Part shown: positions 7,713 through 15,820 of the stretch, piece by piece | Numbering within the stretch: the first letter of the stretch is position 1 | Layout of the letters: the number at the start of each line of letters is the position of its first letter | Origin: Chitiniphilus shinanonensis DSM 23277 | Lineage (GTDB): Bacteria > Pseudomonadota > Gammaproteobacteria > Burkholderiales > Chitinibacteraceae | NCBI RefSeq assembly: GCF_000374805.1 | Contig: NZ_KB895335.1 | Span: 191,515 to 244,045 of the forward strand | DNA length: 52,531 nt | Direction: 5' to 3' | Translations under genes and position numbers: made by a program | The notes under the pieces: model-generated | Told to the model about the DNA's origin: nothing | Seen by the model: only the letters and a program-made list of their open reading frames with translations | Databases searched by the model: none

Positions 7713-8774
7713 ATGACCACCCGATCCGCCTTCGTTCCCCATACTTCCGCCGGCCAGGCCGCGCAACGGCGCCAGCAGCAACTGACCAAGCCGCCCGGCA
7801 GCCTGGGACGGCTGGAGGACCTGGCGATGTGGCTGGCCGACCGCCTGGGCCGCGCCACGCCGCCGCGGCTCAAGCCGGCTATCGCCGTGTTCGCCGCCGA
7901 CCACGGCGTGGCGCTGGAGGGCGTATCGGCCTACCCGATGGCGGTCACCGGGCAGATGGTGGCCAACTTCGTCGCCGGCGGTGCCGCGATCAGCGTGCTG
8001 GCGGCGGAACACGGCGCCAGCCTGCGGGTGATCGACGTCGGCGTCGCCTATCCGGTGCCGGTGCCGCCGGGACACGGCGCCGACCTCACCGTGCGCCCGG
8101 TGCGCGCCGGCAGCCGCAACCTGCTGCGCGAAGCCGCGATGAGCGCCGAAGAATGCCGCGCCGCGTGGCAGGCCGGCGCCGACGTGGCGCGGCAGCTGGT
8201 CGAATCCGGCCACACCCTGCTGATCGGCGGCGAGATGGGCATCGGCAACACCACCCCCGCCGCCGCGTTGCTGTGCGCGCTGACCGGGCTGCCGCCCGAG
8301 CAGGCGGTCGGGCGCGGCACCGGCATCGACGACACTCGTCACGCCCACAAGACCGAGGTGGTTCGCCAGGCGCTGGCCCGAGCGCGCGCCGCCGGTGCCG
8401 CCGTATCGTGCGACTGGCTGGCCGAGGTCGGCGGGCTGGAAATCGCCGCGCTGGCGGGCTTTTATGAAACTGCGGCGCAATGCCGGGTGCCGGTGCTGCT
8501 GGACGGCTTCATCAGCACCGTGGCCGCGCTGGCGGCGGTGCACCACCACCCGGACACCGCCCACTGGCTGCTGGCCTCGCACGTCTCGGCCGAATCCGGC
8601 CACCGCCACGCGCTGGCGGCCATGGAACTGGCGCCACTGCTGGATCTGGGAATGCGCCTGGGCGAAGCCAGCGGCGCGGCCACCGCGCTGCCGCTGTTGC
8701 AGGCGGCGCTGGCATTGCACCGGGGGATGGCGACGTTCGCCGAGGCGGGCGTCGCGGACAAGGACGCACGATGA
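7713..8774 (+). CDS. cobT: Nicotinate-nucleotide--dimethylbenzimidazole phosphoribosyltransferase
   Basis: A 353-residue cytoplasmic enzyme that makes alpha-ribazole 5'-phosphate, the lower-ligand nucleotide of cobalamin. Family motifs include KPPGSLGRLEDLA (about 27-39), VFAADHGVALEGVSAYP, GEMGIGNTTPAAALL and VLLDGFISTVAAL. In the last part, SAESGHRHAL and the DLGMRLGEASGAA segment contain the conserved catalytic Glu. Length is normal. The stop overlaps the cobC start (ATGA), so cobT, cobC and cobS form one plus-strand operon, divergent from riboswitch-controlled btuB. Confidence 0.97.
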   Translation: MTTRSAFVPHTSAGQAAQRRQQQLTKPPGSLGRLEDLAMWLADRLGRATPPRLKPAIAVFAADHGVALEGVSAYPMAVTGQMVANFVAGGAAISVLAAEHGASLRVIDVGVAYPVPVPPGHGADLTVRPVRAGSRNLLREAAMSAEECRAAWQAGADVARQLVESGHTLLIGGEMGIGNTTPAAALLCALTGLPPEQAVGRGTGIDDTRHAHKTEVVRQALARARAAGAAVSCDWLAEVGGLEIAALAGFYETAAQCRVPVLLDGFISTVAALAAVHHHPDTAHWLLASHVSAESGHRHALAAMELAPLLDLGMRLGEASGAATALPLLQAALALHRGMATFAEAGVADKDAR

Positions 8775-9391
8775 CGGCATTTCGATTGACCTTGATGCGC
8801 CATGGCGAAGCCGAGGGCAGCGCCGAGCGCCTGCTGGGCCACACCGACCCCGCGCTCACCGCCGAAGGCTGGCACCAGATGCGCGGACGCTGGCGTCAGA
8901 TCGAGCGCCATCGCATCACCGCCATCGGCAGCTCCGACCTGGCGCGCTGCGCCGCCTTCGCCCGGGAGCGCGCGCAGATGCTGGAACTGCCGCTGCAACT
9001 GGACGACCGCTGGCGCGAATGCTTCTTCGGGGAGCTGGACGGCCGCCTGCACGAGAGCTACAGCCTGGAGGAAGCCTCGGCGATCCAGGCGTGGCAACGC
9101 GACCCGCTCTATCACCCGCTGCCGGGCGGCGAATCCTGGCAGGCGTTCCGCCTGCGCGTGGTGGACGCCACCGAGCAATGGCTGGGCACCAGCGAAGGCG
9201 GCCACCGGGTGCTGATCACCCACGGCGGGGTGATCCGCACACTGCTCACCCACTGGCTGGATCTGCCGGTGACGCGCCACGCGCAGTTCTGGCTGAACTA
9301 CGCCGCCTGCGTCAGCCTGTGGTGGGACGACAGCTACCCGCCGATCCTGCTCGGCATCGACAACACCGCGGTCAACAGCGCGCTGCAATGA
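8771..9391 (+). CDS. cobC: Alpha-ribazole phosphatase (histidine phosphatase family)
   Basis: A 206-residue phosphoglycerate-mutase-like phosphatase that removes phosphate from alpha-ribazole 5'-phosphate or adenosylcobalamin 5'-phosphate. The catalytic LMRHGEAEG motif is at residues 8-16. The second histidine is in LITHGGVIRTLL, and the E-C-F-F-G-E-L-D-G segment is typical of CobC. The start ATG overlaps the cobT stop. The position between cobT and cobS supports the cobalamin role over a generic phosphatase. Confidence 0.92.
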   Translation: MTAFRLTLMRHGEAEGSAERLLGHTDPALTAEGWHQMRGRWRQIERHRITAIGSSDLARCAAFARERAQMLELPLQLDDRWRECFFGELDGRLHESYSLEEASAIQAWQRDPLYHPLPGGESWQAFRLRVVDATEQWLGTSEGGHRVLITHGGVIRTLLTHWLDLPVTRHAQFWLNYAACVSLWWDDSYPPILLGIDNTAVNSALQ

Positions 9392-9404
9392 CGCCGGAAC
9401 ACTC

Positions 9405-10328
9405 TTGAACCGCATTTCCTGGCCGGACTGGCGCGAGCCGGTGCTGGCGATCCAATTCCTCACTCGCCTGCCCACGCCGCAAGTGCCCGACTTCCAGCCG
9501 GCGCTGCTGGCCGGCGCCGCGCGCTGGTTCCCGGCGGTGGGGCTGCTGCTGGGCGCGCTGCTCACCGCCGCCGCCTGGGGCGGCTCGCGGATCGATCCGT
9601 GGCTGGCGGCCCTGGCGGCGACGCTGGGCTGGGCCTGGCTGACCGGCGGGTTGCACCTGGACGGCCTAGCCGATCTGGCCGACGCGCTCGGCGCCTCGCA
9701 CCGCGACCCGGAACGCCTGCTGGCGGTGATGAAGGACCCGCACCTGGGCAGCTTCGGCGTGCTGGCGCTGCTGGGCCAGTTCGCCGCCAAGCTGGTACTG
9801 GCGATGCTGCTGGCGCGCGAGGCGGCGTGGGCGGCGTTGCTGCTGGCGCCGGCCTGGGCGCGCTGGGGCGTGTTCGCATGGCAGACCCTGCCGCCGTTAG
9901 GGCGAATCGACCTTCAAACGCGGGATGCGTTGGTCCGTGGGCCGGATGGCTGCGCGGAGCACGGCGCGGCAGATAGCCTTCCTATCTGCAAGCCTTGCGA
10001 CAAAGCAGACGCCGGCCCACGGACCAACCCGCAGGGAAGGACTGCCTTCGCACCCACGTTTGAAGGTCGATTCGCCCAAACCCCCGGCATGGCCGAGCGC
10101 TTCGGCTGGCGCCGCCCGCCGCTGGCGCCGTGGGGCTGGGCGGCGGCACTGGCCGCGCTGTCGTGGTGGCTGGCACCCGCGCTGCTGCTGGCGCCGCTGG
10201 CGGTCTGGCTGTACCGCGTCTGGCTGGCGCGGCGGCTGGGCGGGGTGTCGGGCGATTGCCTGGGCGCGGGCATCGAGCTGACCGAAACGCTGTGCCTGCT
10301 CGGGGCGGTGGTGCTGGCGGCGATATAA
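9405..10328 (+). CDS. cobS: Adenosylcobinamide-GDP ribazoletransferase with in-frame repeat insertion
   Basis: A 307-residue membrane enzyme that joins AdoCbi-GDP and alpha-ribazole to form cobalamin. The N-terminus WREPVLAIQFLTRLPTPQV, the GGLHLDGLADLADALGA motif (Mg-binding acidic residues, about 80-95) and VMKDPHLGSFGVLALL are unmistakable CobS. The start is TTG at 9405; an ATG 17 bases upstream opens only a six-codon frame. Residues 166-225 (GRIDLQT...FEGRFAQ) are encoded entirely by a 178-bp family A repeat and have no counterpart in the family. Without them the protein would be 247 residues, the usual CobS length. Both sides of the insertion read as normal CobS (WQTLPPL before, PGMAERFGW after). 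Whether the extra 60 residues are tolerated is unknown. Confidence 0.93.
   Translation: MNRISWPDWREPVLAIQFLTRLPTPQVPDFQPALLAGAARWFPAVGLLLGALLTAAAWGGSRIDPWLAALAATLGWAWLTGGLHLDGLADLADALGASHRDPERLLAVMKDPHLGSFGVLALLGQFAAKLVLAMLLAREAAWAALLLAPAWARWGVFAWQTLPPLGRIDLQTRDALVRGPDGCAEHGAADSLPICKPCDKADAGPRTNPQGRTAFAPTFEGRFAQTPGMAERFGWRRPPLAPWGWAAALAALSWWLAPALLLAPLAVWLYRVWLARRLGGVSGDCLGAGIELTETLCLLGAVVLAAI
9900..10077. mobile_element. Family A 178-bp structured repeat, copy 1, inside cobS
   Basis: Perfect 21-base terminal inverted repeats (9900-9920 and 10057-10077, starting GGGCGAATCGACC). Inside are a second perfect 17-base inverted pair (9929-9945 / 10012-10028) and a central hairpin GCAGATAG-CCTTC-CTATCTGC (9969-9989). 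It encodes no transposase, so it resembles a MITE or palindromic repeat mobilised in trans. It sits between TTA and AAA and occupies 60 codons of cobS with no stop in frame. Copy 2 at 18036 has the same length and about 15 differences, in the opposite orientation. Confidence 0.93.
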
Positions 10329-10358
10329 TCGCCGGACATCACCCAGCCAGGAGCCACC

Positions 10359-10619
10359 ATGAAGATCGTCCGCGCCATCGAAGTCTGGGAAAAGGACCTG
10401 GGCGGCGCCTTCGTCGGGCACCTGCCGGTGGCCGACACCATCTCGACGGTGTTCCTCTATCAGCTGTTCCAGCACGAACAGGACAAGCCCGACCCGGACA
10501 TGAAGCTGTCGTACATGCTGGACGCGGCCCGGATCGCGCAATTGCAGCCCTACGTGGCCGAACAAATGGAACCGGACCGCTACGACTACATCCTCACCGC
10601 CTTCGGGGTGGCGGAGTAG
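10359..10619 (+). CDS. Conserved-looking hypothetical protein, 86 residues
   Basis: A short acidic soluble protein (MKIVRAIEVWEKDLGGAF...). An AGGAG ribosome site lies five bases before the ATG, and codon use matches its neighbours, so it looks real. A TATAAT at 10324-10329 overlaps the cobS stop and may be a -10 element, although no clear -35 is visible. No motif that I can assign. Placed after the cobalamin genes and before repeat B1, it may simply be the last gene of that transcript. Confidence 0.7.
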   Translation: MKIVRAIEVWEKDLGGAFVGHLPVADTISTVFLYQLFQHEQDKPDPDMKLSYMLDAARIAQLQPYVAEQMEPDRYDYILTAFGVAE

Positions 10620-10657
10620 GCGGTGGGTCCAACCCAGCAAAAAGCTCACACCAAACC

Positions 10658-10846
10658 CCAAATCTTGAAACACAGAGGGCACGGAGAACACGGAGATTCA
10701 CAAAGAAAACCGAGGTGAAGCAGGGCGGCTCATGGAAAACTCTCTTTTCCTGGCTGGCGGCTTTATCTGAACAAGACAGCCTTCCCGCCCAAGTCTTTCT
10801 CTGTGTAACTCCGTGTCCTCTGTGCCCTCTGTGTTTCAAGATGTGG
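10658..10846. repeat. Family B CACAGAG palindromic repeat, copy 1
   Basis: Inverted ends CCAAATCTTGAAACACAGAG / CTCTGTGTTTCAAGATGTGG enclose several further CACGGAG / CTCCGTG pairs and a variable centre. It fills the gap between the 86-residue gene and ubiT. Closest in sequence to copy 4 (31484). No coding capacity. Confidence 0.88.
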
Positions 10847-10865
10847 AATTCAGGGTTTCCCAGCG

Positions 10866-11297
10866 CTACTGCCGGAAATGACTCGCCACCGGTGGCGGCA
10901 GGCGGTTGAGCAGCAGGTCCCAGTCGGTGGCGTCCAGCAGGTTCTTCAGCCGCAGGCCCAGCTCGGTGTCGCCCTCGATCAGCAGGCGGCGCTGGAAGAA
11001 CAGGGTGTCGGGGTCTTCCATGCGGCGCGCCATCACCCAGTAGTCCGCCACCGTGGCGGCGAAGCGCACGTCGCCGGCGCCGCTGGACGGCACGAAGCGG
11101 TCGCCGTTGTGCGTCAGCGTCACCCCCACGTTCAGCTTGAGGATGTCCAGCCGCAGCTTGCGGCCGGTCAGCCAGTCGAACGGTTCTTCCGGCCACAGTA
11201 GCGGGCGCACCAGGTTGAGCGCGGTGGCGGTGACCTGGGCCGGTGGCGCTTCGGGCAGTTGCTCCAGCAATGCCAGCACGGCGCGCGGCGGGATCAT
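10866..11297 (-). CDS. ubiT: SCP2-domain ubiquinone biosynthesis accessory factor UbiT
   Basis: A 143-residue SCP2 (sterol-carrier-like) lipid-binding protein. UbiT works with UbiU and UbiV in O2-independent ubiquinone synthesis, probably presenting the prenylated precursors. The features visible are the central strand pattern (LRLDILKLNVGVTLTHNGDRFVP), FAATVADYWVMARRMEDPDTLFFQRRLLIEGDTELGLRLKNLLDATDW, the last being the most conserved SCP2 segment, and its location. The ATG overlaps the ubiV stop by four bases, so translation is coupled. Length is near that of short UbiT homologues. Confidence 0.88.
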   Translation of the reverse strand: MIPPRAVLALLEQLPEAPPAQVTATALNLVRPLLWPEEPFDWLTGRKLRLDILKLNVGVTLTHNGDRFVPSSGAGDVRFAATVADYWVMARRMEDPDTLFFQRRLLIEGDTELGLRLKNLLDATDWDLLLNRLPPPVASHFRQ

Positions 11298-12181
11298 GCT
11301 TCCGCTCCTTGCGGATCGGCGATGCCGGCCGTGCCGCGCCAGTAGCCGTCCACCAGCCCTTCGCGGTTCCACGTCGCCCAGTCGGCCTGCGCCTCGTTGC
11401 CGGCCAGGCGGGCGGCGAAGGCGGCGACGATCTCCGGGGTGTATTGCGACTGCGGGCTGATGCGCAACGAATCCACGCCCAACTCGCGCACCTCGTCCAG
11501 GTGGTGCCACAGCGTATGGCAGGCGGCCGACTGGGTCTGGATGCCGTTCAGGCGCAGGAACGGCTTGCCCTCCTGCGTTTCCATCAGCAGGCCGTCGGGA
11601 TGCTCCATGCATTTGAACTCGCATTCATCCTTATTCAGGCCGTAATGTCGCGCGGTGAAGCAGCGCGCCGAGAAGGCCAGCGGCAGACGCCCGTGTGCGA
11701 ACACTTCGGTCTGGATGCGGCAGGTCTTTTCGGCGAGCACGGCGGCGATGGCGTCGTGGCCCAGTTCCAGCGGCGGCAACCAGCAGACCGCCCCCGCGGC
11801 GGCCATCCAGTCGAGCATCGGCCCGTTGTAGATGTTGAGGTGCGGACCGGCGACGAACCCCACCCCGGCATCGCGCGCCACCTTGACCGCGCCCAGGTCG
11901 TTGGCCTCCACCAGATACCCCGACGCCGCCAGCCTGCCCAGCAGGTTGCTGTCGCTGGCGGATTCAAGCAGCGCCTGGCTCGACAGCACGGGCGTCTTGC
12001 CCGCGTCGCGGAAGCGCTCGGCCAGCGCCAGCCAGTCGGCGGTGCGCAGTTCGTGGCGTCGGGCACACACCGTCTCGCCCAGGTAGACGATGTCGACAGG
12101 CCATTCCAGGGCGGCTTCGTAGAACGCCAGCAACTGCGAACGGGGCCAGTAGTAGAGCATGGGACCGAGGGTCAGCTTCAC
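11294..12181 (-). CDS. ubiV: U32 family O2-independent ubiquinone hydroxylation protein UbiV
   Basis: A 295-residue U32 'peptidase-like' protein. UbiV forms a heterodimer with UbiU that carries a [4Fe-4S] cluster and hydroxylates ubiquinone precursors without oxygen. Visible support: the N-terminus MKLTLGPMLYYWPR, VDIVYLGETVCARRHE with the first cysteine, and ARCFTARHYGLNKDECEFKC with three more, matching the four-cysteine ligand set of UbiV. The C-terminal LRLNGIQTQS segment is typical. It is followed by ubiT, while ubiU lies on the same strand beyond an HD-GYP gene. Confidence 0.93.
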   Translation of the reverse strand: MKLTLGPMLYYWPRSQLLAFYEAALEWPVDIVYLGETVCARRHELRTADWLALAERFRDAGKTPVLSSQALLESASDSNLLGRLAASGYLVEANDLGAVKVARDAGVGFVAGPHLNIYNGPMLDWMAAAGAVCWLPPLELGHDAIAAVLAEKTCRIQTEVFAHGRLPLAFSARCFTARHYGLNKDECEFKCMEHPDGLLMETQEGKPFLRLNGIQTQSAACHTLWHHLDEVRELGVDSLRISPQSQYTPEIVAAFAARLAGNEAQADWATWNREGLVDGYWRGTAGIADPQGAEA

Positions 12182-12239
12182 GATTCACTCCTGATTTCCG
12201 GCACGAAAACACCACCGGGTGTCGGCCTTTTTGCACGGG

Positions 12240-12266
12240 ACATCACCAATTTCTATCGGGTGATGT
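12240..12266. promoter_or_regulatory. Inverted repeat between ubiV and the HD-GYP gene
   Basis: ACATCACC and GGTGATGT form a perfect 8-bp inverted pair with an 11-base AT-rich spacer in the 182-base divergent gap. It could be an operator for either gene or a hairpin in one of the leaders. It does not match the FNR consensus. Confidence 0.4.
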
Positions 12267-12363
12267 TCTTTTCGTAGCAGTCCGTCATATCATGTAAGAA
12301 AACGGACCAAAAACCTGAACAAAGGAAAAATTAAACAAGGTCACGCTTACCACGGAGAGTGCG

Positions 12364-13530
12364 ATGTCGTACTTGAGAATCCGGCCGACGGATGTTCAGG
12401 TCGGCCAGGCCCTGCCCTGGGACGTCTTCGACGGCAAGGGCACGCTGCTGCTGTCGCGCGGGCAGACGGTCAGCACCGACGCGCAGCTGGAACGCCTGTT
12501 GGAAATCGGCGTGTTCGCGGAAAGCATGTCGCTGCAACGCACCCGCAACGAGGCGCCGCGCCCGCGGACCACGGTCGGCGCCGGCCGCCCGCCGTCGGTG
12601 GTGGCCGGGCTGGAGCAGGCGCGCAAGCGGCTGGACCAGGTGGTCGCCCACCTGCCCACGCTGGTGGCCGAGCAGACGCTGGGCGACGAGATCAGGAACC
12701 TGGCGGGCATGGTGGAGAACGCCAGCCGCACCGAGCCCAACGTGGCGCTGGCGATGGTGATGCTGCGCCAGGAAGGGCGCTACGCCACGCGGCAGATGGT
12801 GAACGTGGCCGTGGTGGCACGGCTGGTGGCGGTGTCGATGAACCTGCCGCCCGACGAGGTGCGCGCGGTGGTCTGCGCCGCGCTGACCATGAACCTGACC
12901 AAGGTGCCGTTGCAAGAGGCATTGCAGCAGCAGGCCGAACCGCTCACGCCGCAGCAACGCGAGGAGATGGAACGCCATCCGCGCGAAGCGCGCGATCTGC
13001 TGCTGCGCGCCGGCATCAACGATCCGACATGGCTGGACGCGGTGCTGCAACATCACGAGCACATCGACGGCAGCGGCTATCCGGCGCATCTGGTCGACGG
13101 CGCCATCGTGCTCGGCGCGCAACTGCTGGCGCTGGCCGACCTGTTCTGCGCCCGGGTGACGTCGCGCGCCTACCGCCCGGCGGTGGCGTCCAACGTGGCG
13201 CTGCGGGGCATCCTGCTGGAACGCGGCAAGGGCATCGATCCGGTGGTGGCCGGCCACTTCATCAAGACCCTGGGCGTGTATCCGCCGGGCCTGATGGTGC
13301 GGCTGGCCAACGGTGAGATCGGTATCGTGGTCAAGCAGGGCAGCAAGGCCAACTGTCCGGTGGTGGCCAGCGTGATCGGGCCGCGCGGCGCGCCGCTGTC
13401 GCTGGTGCTGCGCCGCGATACCGCCGTCGATCTCTACACCATCCGCGAGACGGTGGACCCCAACGAGTTCTCCGCCTACGTGCGCATGGAATCGATCTGG
13501 GGCGACAGCGCCCGCGCCGTGGAGGCTTGA
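12364..13530 (+). CDS. HD-GYP-type protein lacking the catalytic HD dyad
   Basis: A 388-residue protein. The N-terminal region (about 1-60, IRPTDVQVGQALPWDVFDGKGTLLLSRG) resembles the DUF3391-like domain that precedes many HD-GYP phosphodiesterases, followed by a linker and the HD-GYP domain from about 120. The GYP half is intact: H230-H-E-x-I-D-G-S-G-Y-P240. The HDxGK motif reads M176-N-L-T-K180, and the upstream histidine of the metal site is replaced in RQMVNVA. Without these metal ligands, hydrolysis of c-di-GMP is unlikely, so a binding or signalling role is inferred. It lies between ubiV and ubiU on the opposite strand. Confidence 0.9.
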   Translation: MSYLRIRPTDVQVGQALPWDVFDGKGTLLLSRGQTVSTDAQLERLLEIGVFAESMSLQRTRNEAPRPRTTVGAGRPPSVVAGLEQARKRLDQVVAHLPTLVAEQTLGDEIRNLAGMVENASRTEPNVALAMVMLRQEGRYATRQMVNVAVVARLVAVSMNLPPDEVRAVVCAALTMNLTKVPLQEALQQQAEPLTPQQREEMERHPREARDLLLRAGINDPTWLDAVLQHHEHIDGSGYPAHLVDGAIVLGAQLLALADLFCARVTSRAYRPAVASNVALRGILLERGKGIDPVVAGHFIKTLGVYPPGLMVRLANGEIGIVVKQGSKANCPVVASVIGPRGAPLSLVLRRDTAVDLYTIRETVDPNEFSAYVRMESIWGDSARAVEA

Positions 13531-13534
13531 CACG

Positions 13535-13553
13535 CCACGGCGCGCCGCCGTGG
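13535..13553. terminator. Possible bidirectional hairpin between convergent genes
   Basis: CCACGGCG-CGC-CGCCGTGG is a perfect 8-bp hairpin between the convergent HD-GYP and ubiU genes. There is no T-run, so it is only a candidate. Confidence 0.35.
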
Positions 13554-13574
13554 GCACGTCACCACGCGGCTGCC

Positions 13575-14591
13575 TCATCGCCAGGGCCTGCTGTAGGCGC
13601 CCAGCGTCTGCTGATGCCCCTCGGAGACGCGCTCCAGCGCGTGGGTCCACGCCGATTTCACCGAATAACCGGGCTTGGCGACGGCGTCGAGCGCGGCGCG
13701 CAGCGTGCCGGTGACCGCGCTGACGTAGGCGGGGCTGCGCTGGCGGCCTTCCACCTTGATCGCCGCTACGCCCACCTTCATCAGTTCCGGCAGGATCGCC
13801 AGCGTGTTCAGGCTGGTGGGCTCCTCCAGCGCGTAATAGGTGGCGCCGTCGACTACGAAACGCCCCTTGCACAGCGTGGGATAACCGGCCGGTTCGTCCG
13901 GGGCGAAGCTGTCGATCAGGATGCCGTTGAGCCGCGCGCGGGTGGTGCCGTCCTGGTTCTCCCAGCGCACGAACGACGCGGGCGAGCACACGCCGTGCAG
14001 GTTGGGCGCCTCGCCGGTGGCGTAGCTGGACAGCAGGCAGCGGCCCTCGGCCATCACGCACAGGCTGCCGAAGCCGAACACCTCGATCTCCACCGGCACG
14101 TTGTCCTGGGCCAGCACCTTGATCACGTGCGCCACCTGCGGCAGCGTCAGCACGCGCGGCAGCACCGCGCGGCGCACGCCGAAGCATTCGTGCGCCATGG
14201 TGATCGCCGCGGCATTGGTGGCGGAGCCCTGCACCGACAGATGCAGCCGCAGCTGGGGATGGGTGCGGTGCGCGTAATCCATCAGCCCCAGATCGGCCAG
14301 GATCACCGCATCGGCGCCCAGCTCGGCCGCGCGGTCGACGGCGCGCCGCCACAGCGCCGTTTCGCCGGCCCGCGCGTAGGTATTGATCGCCACCAGCAGT
14401 TCGCGGCCACGCTGGCGGGTGTAGGCGCGGCCTTCCTCGATCTGCGCATCGCTGAAATTGAGCCCGGCGAAATTGCGGGCGTTGGTGGCATTGCGGAATC
14501 CGATATAGACGGCATCCGCCCCGTGATCGACGGCGGACTTCAACGCGGGCAGGCTGCCGGCGGGGCAAACAAGCTTGGGCGGAACGGGCAC
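13575..14591 (-). CDS. ubiU: U32 family O2-independent ubiquinone hydroxylation protein UbiU
   Basis: A 338-residue U32 protein, partner of UbiV in oxygen-independent ubiquinone synthesis. The start is GTG at 14591, with GGGGAG six bases upstream; the nearby ATG is out of frame. Motifs: KLVCPAGSLPALKSAVDHGADAVYIGF at the N-terminus, and EVFGFGSLCVMAEGRCLLSSY (about residues 171-191), which matches the U32 signature. The cysteines of this motif, HGVCS and TLCKGRF fit the four cluster ligands. It is separated from ubiVT by an HD-GYP gene on the other strand, so it is transcribed independently. An FNR-like site lies 56 bases upstream. Confidence 0.94.
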   Translation of the reverse strand: MPVPPKLVCPAGSLPALKSAVDHGADAVYIGFRNATNARNFAGLNFSDAQIEEGRAYTRQRGRELLVAINTYARAGETALWRRAVDRAAELGADAVILADLGLMDYAHRTHPQLRLHLSVQGSATNAAAITMAHECFGVRRAVLPRVLTLPQVAHVIKVLAQDNVPVEIEVFGFGSLCVMAEGRCLLSSYATGEAPNLHGVCSPASFVRWENQDGTTRARLNGILIDSFAPDEPAGYPTLCKGRFVVDGATYYALEEPTSLNTLAILPELMKVGVAAIKVEGRQRSPAYVSAVTGTLRAALDAVAKPGYSVKSAWTHALERVSEGHQQTLGAYSRPWR

Positions 14592-14646
14592 GACATGCTC
14601 CCCGGAAAGTATCGCCGGAGCTTAGGAGGATGCCGAAGGATGAACT

Positions 14647-14660
14647 TTGCGGCGGATCAA
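14647..14660. promoter_or_regulatory. FNR/Anr-like site upstream of ubiU
   Basis: TTGCG-GCGG-ATCAA matches the FNR consensus TTGAT-NNNN-ATCAA at 8 of 10 defined positions, with one perfect half-site. It lies 56 bases upstream of the ubiU GTG. Oxygen-responsive control is expected for this pathway, but this is a sequence match only. Confidence 0.45.
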
Positions 14661-14832
14661 GGCGCAATGGCGCAACATCGCCGTAGGCACGCGTTTTCCA
14701 CTACGTGGCGTTTGCGATGCCATAATCCCTTATTGGCTGACAAGCGTTGCCTGAGACAAGCTTGCCGACTATCAAATGCTGGCGGGCCGAGCGCGTGCTT
14801 CCGCCAACCAACACGATCACAAGGAAACCAGC

Positions 14833-15744
<912 letters not shown>

Positions 15745-15772
15745 ACGTCATCCGGCGGCCACGCCGCCCGAC

Positions 15773-15801
15773 AAAAAGGCCACGCGATGCGTGGCCTTTT
15801 T
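15773..15801. terminator. Bidirectional intrinsic terminator
   Basis: AAAAAGGCCACGC-GAT-GCGTGGCCTTTTT: a perfect 13-bp stem with A- and T-runs at the two ends. It lies between the convergent 6-phosphogluconate dehydrogenase and PfkB kinase genes and serves both. Confidence 0.92.
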
Positions 15802-15820
15802 GCTGTCCGCTCCACCCGGA

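Noticed and set aside
9388-9408. ATG at 9388 as the cobS start
   Set aside because: It opens MTPEHS and stops; the TTG at 9405 is the only start that gives the family N-terminus.
9900-10077. cobS called a pseudogene because of the insertion
   Set aside because: The frame is open throughout and both flanks are intact CobS, so the gene is kept as coding with an insertion.
14589-14596. ATG at 14594-14596 as the ubiU start
   Set aside because: Out of frame with UbiU; the GTG at 14591 has the proper ribosome site.
12331-14667. 778-codon minus-strand frame
   Set aside because: Overlaps ubiU out of frame and is antisense to the HD-GYP gene; composition is His/Gln/Arg repeats.
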